From contig OZ242200.1 in assembly GCA_965205995.1 (NCBI GenBank), positions 434,001 through 498,000 on the forward strand: DNA of 64,000 nucleotides. The letters are read 5' to 3'. The notes beneath the pieces are model-generated. The model was not told where the DNA came from and ran no database searches. It saw only the letters and a program-made list of their open reading frames with translations. Positions 1 to 7,646 of the stretch are shown here, piece after piece. The translations under genes were made by a program, and so were the position numbers. Source of the DNA: MPNO01 sp965205995. Its GTDB lineage: Bacteria; Pseudomonadota; Alphaproteobacteria; MPNO01. Each line of letters begins with the position of its first letter. The first letter of the stretch is position 1.

Positions 1-602
1 TGGCGGTCGACGTGCGCGCGCTGGATGTCGATTTCTACGTCTTCTCCGGCCACAAGCTCTACGGGCCGAGCGGAATCGGCATCCTCTACGGCAAGCAGGC
101 GCTGCTCAACGCGATGCCGCCCTGGCAGAGCGGCGGGGAAATGATCGAATCGGTGAGTTTCGAGAAAACCACCTATGCCGCACTGCCGTTCAAGTTCGAG
201 GCCGGCACGCCGCATATCGCCGGCGCGATCGGCCTCGGCGCCGCTATCGACTACGTCACCGGGATCGGGCTCGACCGCATCGGCGCCCATGAGAAGGACG
301 TACTCGGCTACGCCACCGAACGGCTCGGCGCGCTCAACTCGGTCAGGCTGATCGGCACCGCGCCCGAGAAGGCGGCGATCGTCTCGTTCAACCTCGAAGG
401 GGTGCACCCGCACGATGTCGGCACCATCCTCGACCGCGAGGGCGTGGCCGTCAGGACCGGGCATCACTGCGCCCAGCCGGTGATGGACCGGTTCGACGTC
501 GCGGCCACGGTCCGCGCCTCGTTCGGGCTCTACAACACCAGGGGAGAAGTCGACGCGCTGGTGAACGCGCTCGGCCGGGTGCAGGAGATCTTCGGCCGAT
601 GA
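1..602 (+). CDS. sufS: Cysteine desulfurase SufS (C-terminal part, 5' truncated by window)
   Basis: PLP-dependent enzyme that takes sulfur from L-cysteine for Fe-S cluster assembly. Only the C-terminal ~200 residues are here; the frame is open to base 3, so the true start lies upstream. Visible landmarks are the SGHKLYGPSG segment with the PLP lysine, and RTGHHCAQPV with the catalytic persulfide cysteine in the arrangement of SufS-type (group II) desulfurases. Its TGA overlaps the ATG of sufU (ATGA), so the two are translationally coupled. SufB, SufC and SufD are presumably just upstream. Confidence 0.95.
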   Translation, partial: AVDVRALDVDFYVFSGHKLYGPSGIGILYGKQALLNAMPPWQSGGEMIESVSFEKTTYAALPFKFEAGTPHIAGAIGLGAAIDYVTGIGLDRIGAHEKDVLGYATERLGALNSVRLIGTAPEKAAIVSFNLEGVHPHDVGTILDREGVAVRTGHHCAQPVMDRFDVAATVRASFGLYNTRGEVDALVNALGRVQEIFGR

Positions 603-1054
603 TCGACCTCCGCAGCCTCTACCAGGATGTCATCCTGGACCATTCGCGGAGTCCGCGGAATTCGGGGCCGCTGGAGCCGCACAGCCACGAGGCGAACGGC
701 AACAACCCGCTCTGCGGCGACAGGATCCGGGTCTATATGCGGGTCGGGAACGGCACCATAGACGACATAAGTTTCGAAGCGAAAGGTTGCGCGATTTCAG
801 TGGCTTCCGCGTCTATGATGACAGAATTGATCAAGGGACGCGGGATCGAGGCGGCGCGGGCGACATTCGAGCGCTTCCACGATATCGTCACCCGCAACGG
901 CGAGATCTCGGACGCCGAGCTCGAAGCCCTCGACAAGCTCGCGACCCTGATCGGCGTGCGCGAATTCCCGATGCGGATCAAATGTGCGACCCTTCCCTGG
1001 CATACCATGGCGGCGGCGCTCGACGGCGTCGGCAACGACGTGACAACGGAGTGA
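599..1054 (+). CDS. sufU: SufU/NifU-N-type Fe-S scaffold or sulfur-transfer protein
   Basis: 151 aa, the usual length for SufU. The three conserved cysteines are Cys39 (in NPLCGD), Cys64 (KGCAIS) and Cys129 (IKCATLPW), with Asp41 beside the first. This is the zinc/cluster ligand set of the IscU/SufU family. The spacing after Cys64 contains the longer insertion typical of SufU rather than IscU. In SUF systems SufU accepts persulfide sulfur from SufS. The start overlaps the sufS stop by four bases. Confidence 0.93.
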   Translation: MIDLRSLYQDVILDHSRSPRNSGPLEPHSHEANGNNPLCGDRIRVYMRVGNGTIDDISFEAKGCAISVASASMMTELIKGRGIEAARATFERFHDIVTRNGEISDAELEALDKLATLIGVREFPMRIKCATLPWHTMAAALDGVGNDVTTE

Positions 1055-1071
1055 CCTCGGAGTGCACGGCG

Positions 1072-1413
1072 ATGGATGACAACACGATCGGCATCGAACC
1101 GGCCCAGGCGGAGACGCTCAGGTGCGCGGTGATCGAGGCCGTCAGCAGCGTCTACGACCCTGAAATACCGGTCAATATCTACGAGCTCGGCCTGATCTAC
1201 GACGTCAGCGTGTCCGATGCCCGCGACGTCGACATCGTGATGACGCTCACCTCGCCGATGTGCCCGGTCGCCGAGTCGCTGCCGATCGAGGTCGAATCGC
1301 GGGTCCGCGGGGTCGACGATGTCAACGACGTCCATGTCGAGCTCACCTGGGACCCGCCCTGGACACCGGAGATGATGACCGAGGCGGCCAAGCTTGAGCT
1401 GGGGTTCATGTGA
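1072..1413 (+). CDS. sufT: SUF-associated DUF59/MIP18-family protein (SufT-like)
   Basis: 113 aa. The start is ATG at 1072, because the open frame upstream overlaps sufU and carries no conserved sequence. The family signature YDPEIPVNIYELGLIYDV lies near residues 28-45, followed by TSPMCP with the conserved cysteine (Cys64) and a TWDPPW motif. These proteins help mature or deliver Fe-S clusters and are commonly encoded in SUF operons. PaaD shares the fold, but no other paa gene is present, so the SufT reading is preferred. Confidence 0.9.
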   Translation: MDDNTIGIEPAQAETLRCAVIEAVSSVYDPEIPVNIYELGLIYDVSVSDARDVDIVMTLTSPMCPVAESLPIEVESRVRGVDDVNDVHVELTWDPPWTPEMMTEAAKLELGFM

Positions 1414-1429
1414 TGGCGGGAGCGAACAG

Positions 1430-1765
1430 ATGAACAAGCAAGCGATGACCCTGACCGATGCCGCCGCCGACCGGGTGCGGCATTTGATGGGGAGGCGCGA
1501 GGAACCCGCCCTCGGGCTGCGCATCGGCGTGCGCACCGGCGGCTGCTCGGGCATGGCCTACCAGATGGAGTTCGCGGCGGAGAAGGACCCGCTCGACGAG
1601 ATGGTCGAGGACAAGGGGGTCACCGTGCTGATCGACGGCAGGGCGCTGATGTTCCTGATCGGCACCGAGATGGACTATGTCGAGAACAAGCTCCAGTCCG
1701 GCTTCGTGTTCAACAACCCCAACGAGAAGGGCCGCTGCGGCTGCGGCGAGTCCTTCCACGTCTGA
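1430..1765 (+). CDS. sufA: A-type Fe-S carrier SufA/HesB family
   Basis: 111 aa starting at ATG 1430; an in-frame ATG at 1394 overlaps sufT and is less likely. The three cluster-binding cysteines are Cys39 (TGGCSGM), Cys103 and Cys105 (RCGCGESF), the exact A-type carrier pattern. It transfers assembled clusters to client apoproteins. It is the last recognisable SUF gene, and its stop is directly followed by the ATG of the next gene with no gap. Confidence 0.94.
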   Translation: MNKQAMTLTDAAADRVRHLMGRREEPALGLRIGVRTGGCSGMAYQMEFAAEKDPLDEMVEDKGVTVLIDGRALMFLIGTEMDYVENKLQSGFVFNNPNEKGRCGCGESFHV

Positions 1766-2371
1766 ATGCCCAAGGTCTACGCCATCGACGGGGTGACCCC
1801 GGTCGTCCACCCCACCGCCTATGTCCATGAGACCGCGGTGCTGATCGGCGACGTGATCGTCGGGCCCGGCTGCTATATCGCGCCATCGGCGAGCCTGAGG
1901 GGCGATTTCGGCCAGATCCGGATCGCCGAAGGCTCCAACATCCAGGACAATTGCACCGTTCATTGCTATGCCGGGGGCGAGACCGTTGTCGGCGCCGACG
2001 TCTCGATCGGCCACGGCGCCGTCCTGCACGGCTGTACGGTCCACGACCGGGCGCTGGTCGGGATGAACGCGGTGGTGATGGACGGCGCGGTTGTCGGCGC
2101 CCGGGCGATCGTCGCCGCGCTCGCTTTCGTGCGGTCCGATTTCGAGGTGCCGGAACGCACCATCGTCGCCGGCGTGCCGGCCAAGGTGCTGCGCGAGATC
2201 ACCGGCGAAGAGACGGAGTGGATGGCCGAGGCCAACGCCGATTACCACGGCGCGCGCGAGCGCGCATGGGCCACGATGGAACGCGTCGATGCGCTGCATC
2301 GCCTCGACCGCCAGGGGCCCAGGCTCGAATTCAAGGGCTCGAAGCCGCTATACCAGGCGCGCGGCGGCTAA
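1766..2371 (+). CDS. Gamma-carbonic-anhydrase-like / PaaY-family hexapeptide-repeat protein
   Basis: 201 aa built mostly from left-handed beta-helix hexapeptide repeats (about residues 12-140, e.g. VIVGPGCYI and VVGADVSI), then a C-terminal helix. Histidines in TVHCYAG and SIGHGAVLHG fit the metal-site histidines of gamma carbonic anhydrases. PaaY (a thioesterase) and CaiE belong to the same family, so carbonic anhydrase activity is not assured. It begins immediately after the sufA stop and its TAA overlaps the ATG of the esterase gene, so it is probably in the same transcript. Confidence 0.8.
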   Translation: MPKVYAIDGVTPVVHPTAYVHETAVLIGDVIVGPGCYIAPSASLRGDFGQIRIAEGSNIQDNCTVHCYAGGETVVGADVSIGHGAVLHGCTVHDRALVGMNAVVMDGAVVGARAIVAALAFVRSDFEVPERTIVAGVPAKVLREITGEETEWMAEANADYHGARERAWATMERVDALHRLDRQGPRLEFKGSKPLYQARGG

Positions 2372-3327
2372 TGGCGTCCGTTCGCGAGCTCGATCCCCAG
2401 ACGGCGCGGGTGCTCGCCGATCTCGACGGGCCGGGGGTCGCCCAGGTCGCGGACATGTCACCGGCCGATGCCAGGCGCCATATCGCGGACTTCGTGCGCA
2501 AATGGGACCTCGACCCCAGGCCGCGGATCGGCGCGACGGAGGATCTGACGATCCCGGGCGCCGAGGCCGGGCAGACCATCGCGGCCCGGCTCTACCGGCC
2601 GTCGGGTGCGAGCGGGGCGCTGCCGCTGATCGTCTTCTTCCATGCCGGCGGCTACGTCTTCGGCAGCATCGAGACGCATGAGAGTTTCTGCCGGCTCATC
2701 GCCGACGGGGCGGCATGCCTGGTCCTCTCGGTCGAGTATCGCCGCGCGCCGGAGCACAGATTTCCCGCCGCGCACGAGGACTGCTACGCCGCGACCGCCT
2801 GGGCGGCGGCCCATGCGGGCGATATCGGCGCCGATCCGGCGCGCCTCGCGGTCGCCGGCGACTCCTCGGGCGGCACGCTGGCGATCGGCGTCTGCCAGCT
2901 CGCCCATCGCCGCGGCGGGCCTTCCATCGCGCAGCAATTCCTGTGGTACCCGGGCACCGCGGGCGGTCCCGAGACCGAATCGATGCGCACCCTCTCGGAA
3001 GGCTATTTCCTCAATTCCGGGCTGATGAAGTGGTCGATGGGCCATTACCTCAACGGCCCGCCGGATCTCGCCGATCCGCTGGTCGCGCCGATGAAGATCG
3101 CCGATTTCTCGATCCTGCCGCCGACCTGGCTGATGACCGCCGGGTTCGATCCCAGGCGCGACGACAACCAGGCCTTCGTCGAGGCCCTGAAAGCCGCCGG
3201 CGTGCCCGCGAGCTGTCGCGTCCTCGACGGCACCATCCACGGCTTCATGTTCATGCTGGGCGGAATCGACCTCGCGGTCGAGGCGGCGAAGGAATCGGCG
3301 GCCCATATCCGCCGCGCCTTCGCCTGA
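2371..3327 (+). CDS. Alpha/beta hydrolase, hormone-sensitive-lipase-type esterase
   Basis: 318 aa with an alpha/beta hydrolase fold. The oxyanion motif reads HAGG (residues 91-94) after FF, close to the HGGG of the HSL family. The nucleophile elbow is GDSSGG with Ser165. A late Asp (FDPRRDD) and His (TIHGFMF) complete the triad. Substrate is unknown; family members hydrolyse short to medium acyl esters. The start is chosen at ATG 2371, one base inside the upstream stop (TAATG), because the longer open frame only shadows that gene. Confidence 0.85.
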   Translation: MASVRELDPQTARVLADLDGPGVAQVADMSPADARRHIADFVRKWDLDPRPRIGATEDLTIPGAEAGQTIAARLYRPSGASGALPLIVFFHAGGYVFGSIETHESFCRLIADGAACLVLSVEYRRAPEHRFPAAHEDCYAATAWAAAHAGDIGADPARLAVAGDSSGGTLAIGVCQLAHRRGGPSIAQQFLWYPGTAGGPETESMRTLSEGYFLNSGLMKWSMGHYLNGPPDLADPLVAPMKIADFSILPPTWLMTAGFDPRRDDNQAFVEALKAAGVPASCRVLDGTIHGFMFMLGGIDLAVEAAKESAAHIRRAFA

Positions 3328-3354
3328 GCGTATGGATTGAATCGGCTGCTGCAA

Positions 3355-3383
3355 TTGCCATCCAGGCGGGCGTTCGATATATC
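3355..3383 (+). promoter_or_regulatory. Sigma-70-like promoter for the 3390 gene (possible leaderless start)
   Basis: A -35 TTGCCA (3355-3360) and a -10 TATATC (3378-3383) are separated by exactly 17 bases. The -10 ends six bases before the ATG at 3390, so transcription would start at or next to the start codon. No Shine-Dalgarno sequence precedes that ATG. Inferred from consensus similarity only. Confidence 0.5.
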
Positions 3384-3389
3384 CGATAC

Positions 3390-3596
3390 ATGAGCGCCGA
3401 GATCATCGCATTGCTGGCGGCGACACTCACCCTCGGAGGATTGTTGTGGACGGCCACCAACCGGATCAACGACCGCATCGAGCGCCTGGAGAAGCGGATC
3501 GGTCTGGTGGAGCAACGCATGGCCAGAGTCGAAGGTATTTGCGAAGGTTTTTTCGGCAAGACTGAGGGCGGTGGCCTCCCTGCAAACGGCGAGTAG
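3390..3596 (+). CDS. Small membrane-anchored coiled-coil protein, unknown function
   Basis: 68 aa. Residues 4-22 form one hydrophobic segment, followed by a charged heptad-like stretch (RINDRIERLEKRIGLVEQRMARVEG) suggesting a short coiled coil facing one side of the membrane. The tail is Gly-rich. Small proteins of this design, ending near RMARxEG, are frequent in alphaproteobacteria, but I do not recognise a function. Its own promoter-like sequence sits directly upstream. Confidence 0.55.
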   Translation: MSAEIIALLAATLTLGGLLWTATNRINDRIERLEKRIGLVEQRMARVEGICEGFFGKTEGGGLPANGE

Positions 3597-3606
3597 GAGA
3601 AGAGCA

Positions 3607-3891
3607 ATGGCCGCGCTGACAGTTATCGACACCAAGGTACGGATAAACATGACCCTCGGGGACAGGGCCGACAATTCTCCTGATTCCGCGGCGGTCCAGA
3701 TCTTCTATCGTTTGCGCTTGAACGGTTCTTCCATCAGCGGCGCCGTGGAGATCCCGGTTCTGCTTTCCTCCGGCCTCATCGAAAAAGGACAACACGCCGT
3801 GGAGGAACAGGCGCGGATGCACGCGCTGACGGTGCTGGACGGACTCGCGGCTTCCCTGCGCAAGCCCCGGGGTCTTTCCGCGGCTGAATAA
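3607..3891 (+). CDS. Hypothetical 94-aa protein
   Basis: 94 aa from ATG 3607, preceded by a good ribosome-binding site (TAGGAGA) seven bases upstream. An in-frame ATG at 3571 would overlap the previous gene. The sequence mixes predicted beta strands (VRINMTLG, AVQIFYRLRL) with a C-terminal helix. No cysteines, transmembrane segment or known motif is seen. It follows the small coiled-coil gene by 10 bases and is probably co-transcribed. Function unknown. Confidence 0.5.
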   Translation: MAALTVIDTKVRINMTLGDRADNSPDSAAVQIFYRLRLNGSSISGAVEIPVLLSSGLIEKGQHAVEEQARMHALTVLDGLAASLRKPRGLSAAE

Positions 3892-3937
3892 CGACAAAAG
3901 GAAAATGGCACCACCCTCGTCCGGGCGGCGCGGCGTG

Positions 3938-3966
3938 TTGCGCTTCCCCGGCATTCGACCTACATA
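3938..3966 (+). promoter_or_regulatory. Promoter of tRNA-Pro
   Basis: -35 TTGCGC (3938-3943), a 17-base spacer, and -10 TACATA (3961-3966), ending seven bases before the mature tRNA 5' end. Spacing and position are as expected for a stable RNA promoter. Confidence 0.55.
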
Positions 3967-3973
3967 GCTCTGG

Positions 3974-4050
3974 CGGGGCGTGGCGCAGGCTGGTAGCGCA
4001 CCTGCTTTGGGAGCAGGGGGTCGCAGGTTCGAATCCTGCCGCCCCGACCA
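3974..4050 (+). tRNA. tRNA-Pro (anticodon TGG)
   Basis: 77-nt cloverleaf with the CCA end encoded. The acceptor stem is CGGGGCG (3974-3980) paired with CGCCCCG. The anticodon loop CTTTGGGAG gives TGG. The T-loop is GGTTCGAATCC. A C at the first position and an A discriminator are typical of tRNA-Pro. Confidence 0.97.
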
Positions 4051-4082
4051 ACGCCGATCGGCGGGCAGACGCAAGGTGGAAG

Positions 4083-4391
4083 ATGAGCGATGTGAGGATC
4101 TACCGTCCGGCCAAGACCGCCACCCAATCGGGGCGCGCGCGTTCCACCAGATGGGTGCTCGAGTTTTCCACCGCGCTCGCGCAGCGGCGGGATTCGCTGA
4201 TGGGCTGGCCCGGTTGCGGCGACACGCGGCAACAAATCCGTCTCGAATTCGACAGCGAGGACGCGGCGATCGCCTACGCCAGGCGCAACGGGCTCACCTA
4301 CGCGGTCGAGCCCGCGCGGCAACGCCGGGTGCGGGCGAAGAGCTATGCGGACAATTTCCGCCCCGACCGGGAGGGCAACTGGACCCACTGA
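4083..4391 (+). CDS. NDUFS4-type accessory subunit of complex I (ETC complex I subunit region)
   Basis: 102 aa, the compact alphaproteobacterial form of the mitochondrial 18-kDa subunit NDUFS4. Recognisable segments are RIYRPAKTATQSG at the N-terminus, WVLEF near residue 24, a GDTRQQIRLEFDSEDAAIAYA strand-helix region, and the C-terminal ADNFRPDREGNWTH. It is expected to bind the peripheral arm of NADH:quinone oxidoreductase and stabilise it. It is encoded away from any nuo operon, as is usual in this class, and converges on the next gene with a 3-base gap. Confidence 0.88.
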   Translation: MSDVRIYRPAKTATQSGRARSTRWVLEFSTALAQRRDSLMGWPGCGDTRQQIRLEFDSEDAAIAYARRNGLTYAVEPARQRRVRAKSYADNFRPDREGNWTH

Positions 4392-4394
4392 GGG

Positions 4395-5489
4395 TCATGC
4401 CTCGCCGAGACCGTTCAGCGTCCGGCCGACGATCCGCACGCCCTGGTCCAGCACCCGTTGCTTCCAGCCGTCCTCGTCGGGGAAGAGGCGCTTCCTGATA
4501 TCCGCCTTGATCTCGCGGCCGAGCGGGCTGTCCACATCGCCGTGGGCGTGCAGCCAGTTATCCGCCTGGAGCGCATGCAGGACCTGGCGCACCGGATAGG
4601 TGCCGAATTCGAGCGTCGCGCTGATCACCTCGGCGCCGTTGGCGGCCTCGCGCACCGCGCGGGCGATGACGCCGACGAGCGGCGCCGAGGACGACGTGCC
4701 CGCCGACGGCGAGGTGACGATGGCGCCGTACCAGTCCCGCATCCTGCGTCCGTTGGGGGTGGACGGGCGCGTCCCGCCGATCATCTCCGCCTCGCCATAC
4801 GCGCCGAGCCCGGTATGGAGGTCGATGAAGGCGATGGAACGCGCCCCCGCCATGTGCTTTTCGAGGATGGCGCGGAAAATCGCATTCGACCATGTCGGGC
4901 GCCGGCCGCCGTAGAACAGCCCGTCCGCATGGTCGTACTGGCCGCGGGTGACCACGGCCTGGAGGGCGAAGGCGCCGCGTTCTTCGACATAGGCCTCGAT
5001 CGTCCGGTTCATTTCGGCGAGCGCCGGCTTGTCCCAGCGCTCCGGGCAGAGCAGCGGGTGGAGTTCGCTATAGGCCTCGTTCGCCGGGTGCGTCCCGTCG
5101 TGGTCGAGGAAGTTGCGGTTGAGGTCGACATTGTCCTCGGTCACCCGGCGCAGCCAGGCGAAGCCGTGCGGGTTGATGGCATGCACCAGGACGATCCGCA
5201 CATCGTCGGGAAGCGCGGGTCCGCCGGCGAGAAAGCCGATCTGGATCGCCGAGCCGGCGAAGGCCTCGACCCCGTGGGTGCCCGCGTTGACCAGCAGCAC
5301 GCGCCTTGCATCGCTGGGGCCGAGCACCGCGACATCGGTGGTGAGGGGTCCGTCACGGCCCGGCGGCAAGGCGGCCGGGTTGACGAAATCCTCCAGCGCC
5401 GCCCCGGCCGCCCGGGCGGCCTCGCGGAATTTGTCGCGCGCCGCCCAATAGTCGGGCGAGAACGCGGCGAGGTCGGCGGAGTCGGGCAT
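4395..5489 (-). CDS. M14-like metallopeptidase, DUF2817 family
   Basis: 364 aa from ATG at 5489; a longer frame to 5561 exists but overlaps the promoter region. Zinc-site-like features of M14 carboxypeptidases are GTHGVEAF (His and Glu), an Arg/Asn stretch VDLNRNF, FIDLHTGLG and a late Glu in LEFGTYPV. The DUF2817 family resembles succinylglutamate desuccinylase/M14 enzymes, and its substrate is unknown. No signal peptide is visible. A possible promoter (TTGGCG, 18 bases, TACAAC on the minus strand, 5532-5561) and a perfect CTCCCGCGGGAG palindrome lie upstream, against tRNA-Arg. Confidence 0.75.
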   Translation of the reverse strand: MPDSADLAAFSPDYWAARDKFREAARAAGAALEDFVNPAALPPGRDGPLTTDVAVLGPSDARRVLLVNAGTHGVEAFAGSAIQIGFLAGGPALPDDVRIVLVHAINPHGFAWLRRVTEDNVDLNRNFLDHDGTHPANEAYSELHPLLCPERWDKPALAEMNRTIEAYVEERGAFALQAVVTRGQYDHADGLFYGGRRPTWSNAIFRAILEKHMAGARSIAFIDLHTGLGAYGEAEMIGGTRPSTPNGRRMRDWYGAIVTSPSAGTSSSAPLVGVIARAVREAANGAEVISATLEFGTYPVRQVLHALQADNWLHAHGDVDSPLGREIKADIRKRLFPDEDGWKQRVLDQGVRIVGRTLNGLGEA

Positions 5490-5566
5490 GGGGCTGCTCC
5501 CGCGGGAGAGGGGTGCTAAATGCGCGCCCCTGTTGTAAGAGAAGGGACGCCTTGCCGCCAATCCGC

Positions 5567-5643
5567 GCGCCCGTAGCTCAGCCGGATAGAGCAGCGGACT
5601 TCTAATCCGCAGGTCGCAGGTTCGAATCCTGCCGGGCGCGCCA
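5567..5643 (+). tRNA. tRNA-Arg (anticodon TCT)
   Basis: 77-nt cloverleaf with an encoded CCA. The acceptor stem GCGCCCG (5567-5573) pairs with CGGGCGC. The anticodon loop CTTCTAATC gives TCT, which reads AGA/AGG. The T-loop is GGTTCGAATCC. It is divergent from the DUF2817 gene. The folded repeat follows directly. Confidence 0.97.
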
Positions 5644-5735
5644 CCCTCCCTCGATACGGCCCTTCGGGCCTACTCGGGGTGAGGGCAATAAAACCCTCAC
5701 CCTGAGTAGCGGCGAAGCCGCGTATCGAAGGGCCG
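5644..5735 (+). repeat. Cloverleaf-forming intergenic repeat element
   Basis: Nested inverted repeats fold into three arms closed by a common stem. The closing stem is TCGATACG (5651-5658) with CGTATCGA (5721-5728). Arm 1 is GGCCC-TTC-GGGCC (5658-5670). The long central arm pairs 5671-5685 with 5694-5708 (15 pairs, one mismatch) around an A-rich loop. Arm 3 is GCGGC-GAA-GCCGC (5709-5721). Elements of this type, with GATACG and GGGTGAGGG parts, recur between genes in many high-GC proteobacteria. This is the only copy in the window. It may also stop transcription from tRNA-Arg. Confidence 0.7.
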
Positions 5736-5756
5736 GCCCGGGGCGGGAACCCGGGC
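5736..5756 (-). terminator. Possible terminator of the dctP operon
   Basis: A perfect 7-bp stem, GCCCGGG/CCCGGGC, with a 7-base loop overlaps the TAG stop of the TRAP binding-protein gene. There is no U tract, so it may act as a 3' stabiliser rather than a classical intrinsic terminator. Confidence 0.35.
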
Positions 5757-6751
5757 TACTTGCCCCGCGTCGCCGCGGCCGCCGCCTTGATGAGGTTGTA
5801 CATCGGCGCGATCTTCGGGTTCTTGCCCAAAAATTCGTCGCCGAGCGGACGTGTCCGGCGGAACAGCTCGGCCCGGTCAGCGGCGGTCGGCTCGGTGAGC
5901 ACGCCGCCCTTCTCGACCCAGAGCTTCTCCCATTTGGCGGTGACGTCGATGGCGATCTTGCCGGTGATGTCGCCCATTCCCTTGCCGACTTCGAAGATCG
6001 CCGCGCGGTGCGCCGCCGGCAGGCCGTCGAGCCATTTCCGGTTGAGCCACATGGCGCTCGGGATGAAAGCCGACTTCTCGTTGTAGATGTATTTGGCGAC
6101 CGTGTAGAACTTGGACGGTCCCATGACGATGATGCCGCTGCGCACCCCGTCGAGGGCGTTGCGCTGGAGCGCCGGCAGGACCTCGGAATAGGGCATCGGG
6201 ATGCCGGCCGCGGCGACGGTCTTCAGCGTGGCGATTTCCATCTTGGTCGCCAGCACCCGGATCTTCATCCCCTTGAAGTCGCCGAGCGTCTTGATCGGCC
6301 GCCTGGAGGCCACCGCCGTCCCGCCGGCCGACCAGGTGTAGTTGCCGACCACGCCGGCATGCGAGGCCAGCGCGAGGAACTTGTCGCGCACCGTCGGGTG
6401 GTTGAGCGTGCGGTGCTGGTGGAGTTGCGAATCGAACAGGGCGGGGGCGTCGGGCGCCTGGAAGGCGGGGTTGAGGCCGACGAAGAAGCCCGGCGGCGAG
6501 ATGAAGCATTCCTGCGTGCCGAGCTGGATCCCTTCCACCTGGCGCGGGATGGTGCCGAGCTGGGCTGCCGGGAAGATCCGGACGTCGATCGCGCCGTTCG
6601 TCCGCTTGCCGACCTTCTCCTTGAAAAGCTTGGCCGTGAGGTGCTGCGAGTCGTTTATCGTCACGAAGCCGCATTTCATGTCGTAGGTCTTGGCCTGCGC
6701 ACCCGCGGCGGCCAGGAGAACGGCCGCTGCCGTGATGATCGTTCTCTTCAT
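5756..6751 (-). CDS. dctP: TRAP transporter solute-binding protein, DctP family
   Basis: 331 aa with a Sec signal peptide (about residues 1-20, ending GAQA), so periplasmic. The DctP fold is recognisable from FPAAQLG, the central KIRVLATKMEIATLK region with the conserved Arg that salt-bridges carboxylate ligands, and the C-terminal helices. It should capture an organic acid for a TRAP transporter, but no DctQ or DctM membrane gene is nearby. It is last in a four-gene minus-strand run (acyl-CoA dehydrogenase, DMT exporter, MBL hydrolase, dctP) with only 19 bases to the upstream gene. A GGGAGA ribosome-binding site is present. Confidence 0.85.
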   Translation of the reverse strand: MKRTIITAAAVLLAAAGAQAKTYDMKCGFVTINDSQHLTAKLFKEKVGKRTNGAIDVRIFPAAQLGTIPRQVEGIQLGTQECFISPPGFFVGLNPAFQAPDAPALFDSQLHQHRTLNHPTVRDKFLALASHAGVVGNYTWSAGGTAVASRRPIKTLGDFKGMKIRVLATKMEIATLKTVAAAGIPMPYSEVLPALQRNALDGVRSGIIVMGPSKFYTVAKYIYNEKSAFIPSAMWLNRKWLDGLPAAHRAAIFEVGKGMGDITGKIAIDVTAKWEKLWVEKGGVLTEPTAADRAELFRRTRPLGDEFLGKNPKIAPMYNLIKAAAAATRGK

Positions 6752-6770
6752 CGCAAGTCTCCCTGTTGCT

Positions 6771-7646
6771 TCACGTATTCATGAACCGGTAGTCGAAACG
6801 GTCCCCGTCCGAGACCACATGGCCCGCCGTCGGGCCGGGGAAGTGGCACGGCACGACCAGCGTGTCGGTGTCGGTCACCGATTCGAGGATTCCCCGGCGC
6901 GATTTGTTGGACATCTCCGCGTCCCAGCAGAAGCATGATTGCCAGCCGGGCTCGCGGCATTGCAGGGCGTGGTGCATCAGATCCCCGGTGAACAGCGCCC
7001 TGCGGCCGTTCGATTCCAAATTGACGCAGACATGGCCCGGCGAATGGCCCGGCGTCGGGGTGAGCCAGATCGAATCGTCGAGCGCGAAGTCGTCCTCGAC
7101 CAGCAGGGCCTGCCCGGCCTCGACCACCGGCAGGCAGGAATCGCGCCACACCTCGCCCGGCGGGTCCGTCCCCTTGCCGCTCTCCGCCGCCCAGAAATCG
7201 TATTCGCGCTTGCTGAAGATGTATTTGGCGCGCGGGAAGGTCGGCACCCAGCGCCCGTCCACCAGCCGCGTGTTCCAGCCGCAATGATCGACATGGAGAT
7301 GGGTGCAGAAGACATAGTCGATGTCTTCGAATTTGAGCCCGAGAGCCGTGAACCCGTCGAGCCAGGGCTGCTTTGGGTAGTCGAGCCAGTCGCCCCGGTT
7401 GGGCTTGTCCTCGCCGACGCAGGTGTCGATCAGGATGGTGTGGCGGCGGGTCCTGAGGACGAAGGTCTGATAGGTGATGACCAGCAGGTCCCGGGCCGCG
7501 TCGTAGACGAAATCCGGCAGGCCGCGGAGATGCTCGTCGACCAGTTCGCGGCCGGCGCAAGGGTACATCGCCAGCGGATTGCGCCAGGCGCCGTCGCGCT
7601 CGACGATGCTGGCGATTTCCACGTCTCCGATCGCGAATTGTTCCAT
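6771..7646 (-). CDS. MBL-fold metallo-hydrolase
   Basis: 291 aa. The metal motif HLHVDH (His116, His118, Asp120, His121) is followed by a later His in TPGHSPGH, an Asp in LFTGDLMHH and a C-terminal CHFPGPTAGH, the complete dinuclear zinc set of the metallo-beta-lactamase fold. It resembles the lactonase/N-acyl-homoserine-lactonase-like group, but substrate is not determinable. The ATG overlaps the DMT transporter stop (TGATG), so the two are coupled. Cytoplasmic; no signal peptide. Confidence 0.85.
   Translation of the reverse strand: MEQFAIGDVEIASIVERDGAWRNPLAMYPCAGRELVDEHLRGLPDFVYDAARDLLVITYQTFVLRTRRHTILIDTCVGEDKPNRGDWLDYPKQPWLDGFTALGLKFEDIDYVFCTHLHVDHCGWNTRLVDGRWVPTFPRAKYIFSKREYDFWAAESGKGTDPPGEVWRDSCLPVVEAGQALLVEDDFALDDSIWLTPTPGHSPGHVCVNLESNGRRALFTGDLMHHALQCREPGWQSCFCWDAEMSNKSRRGILESVTDTDTLVVPCHFPGPTAGHVVSDGDRFDYRFMNT

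Noticed and set aside
1072..1413. PaaD role for the DUF59 protein and phenylacetate pathway role for the adjacent PaaY-like protein
   Set aside because: No other paa genes are present; the DUF59 gene lies inside a SUF operon between sufU and sufA.
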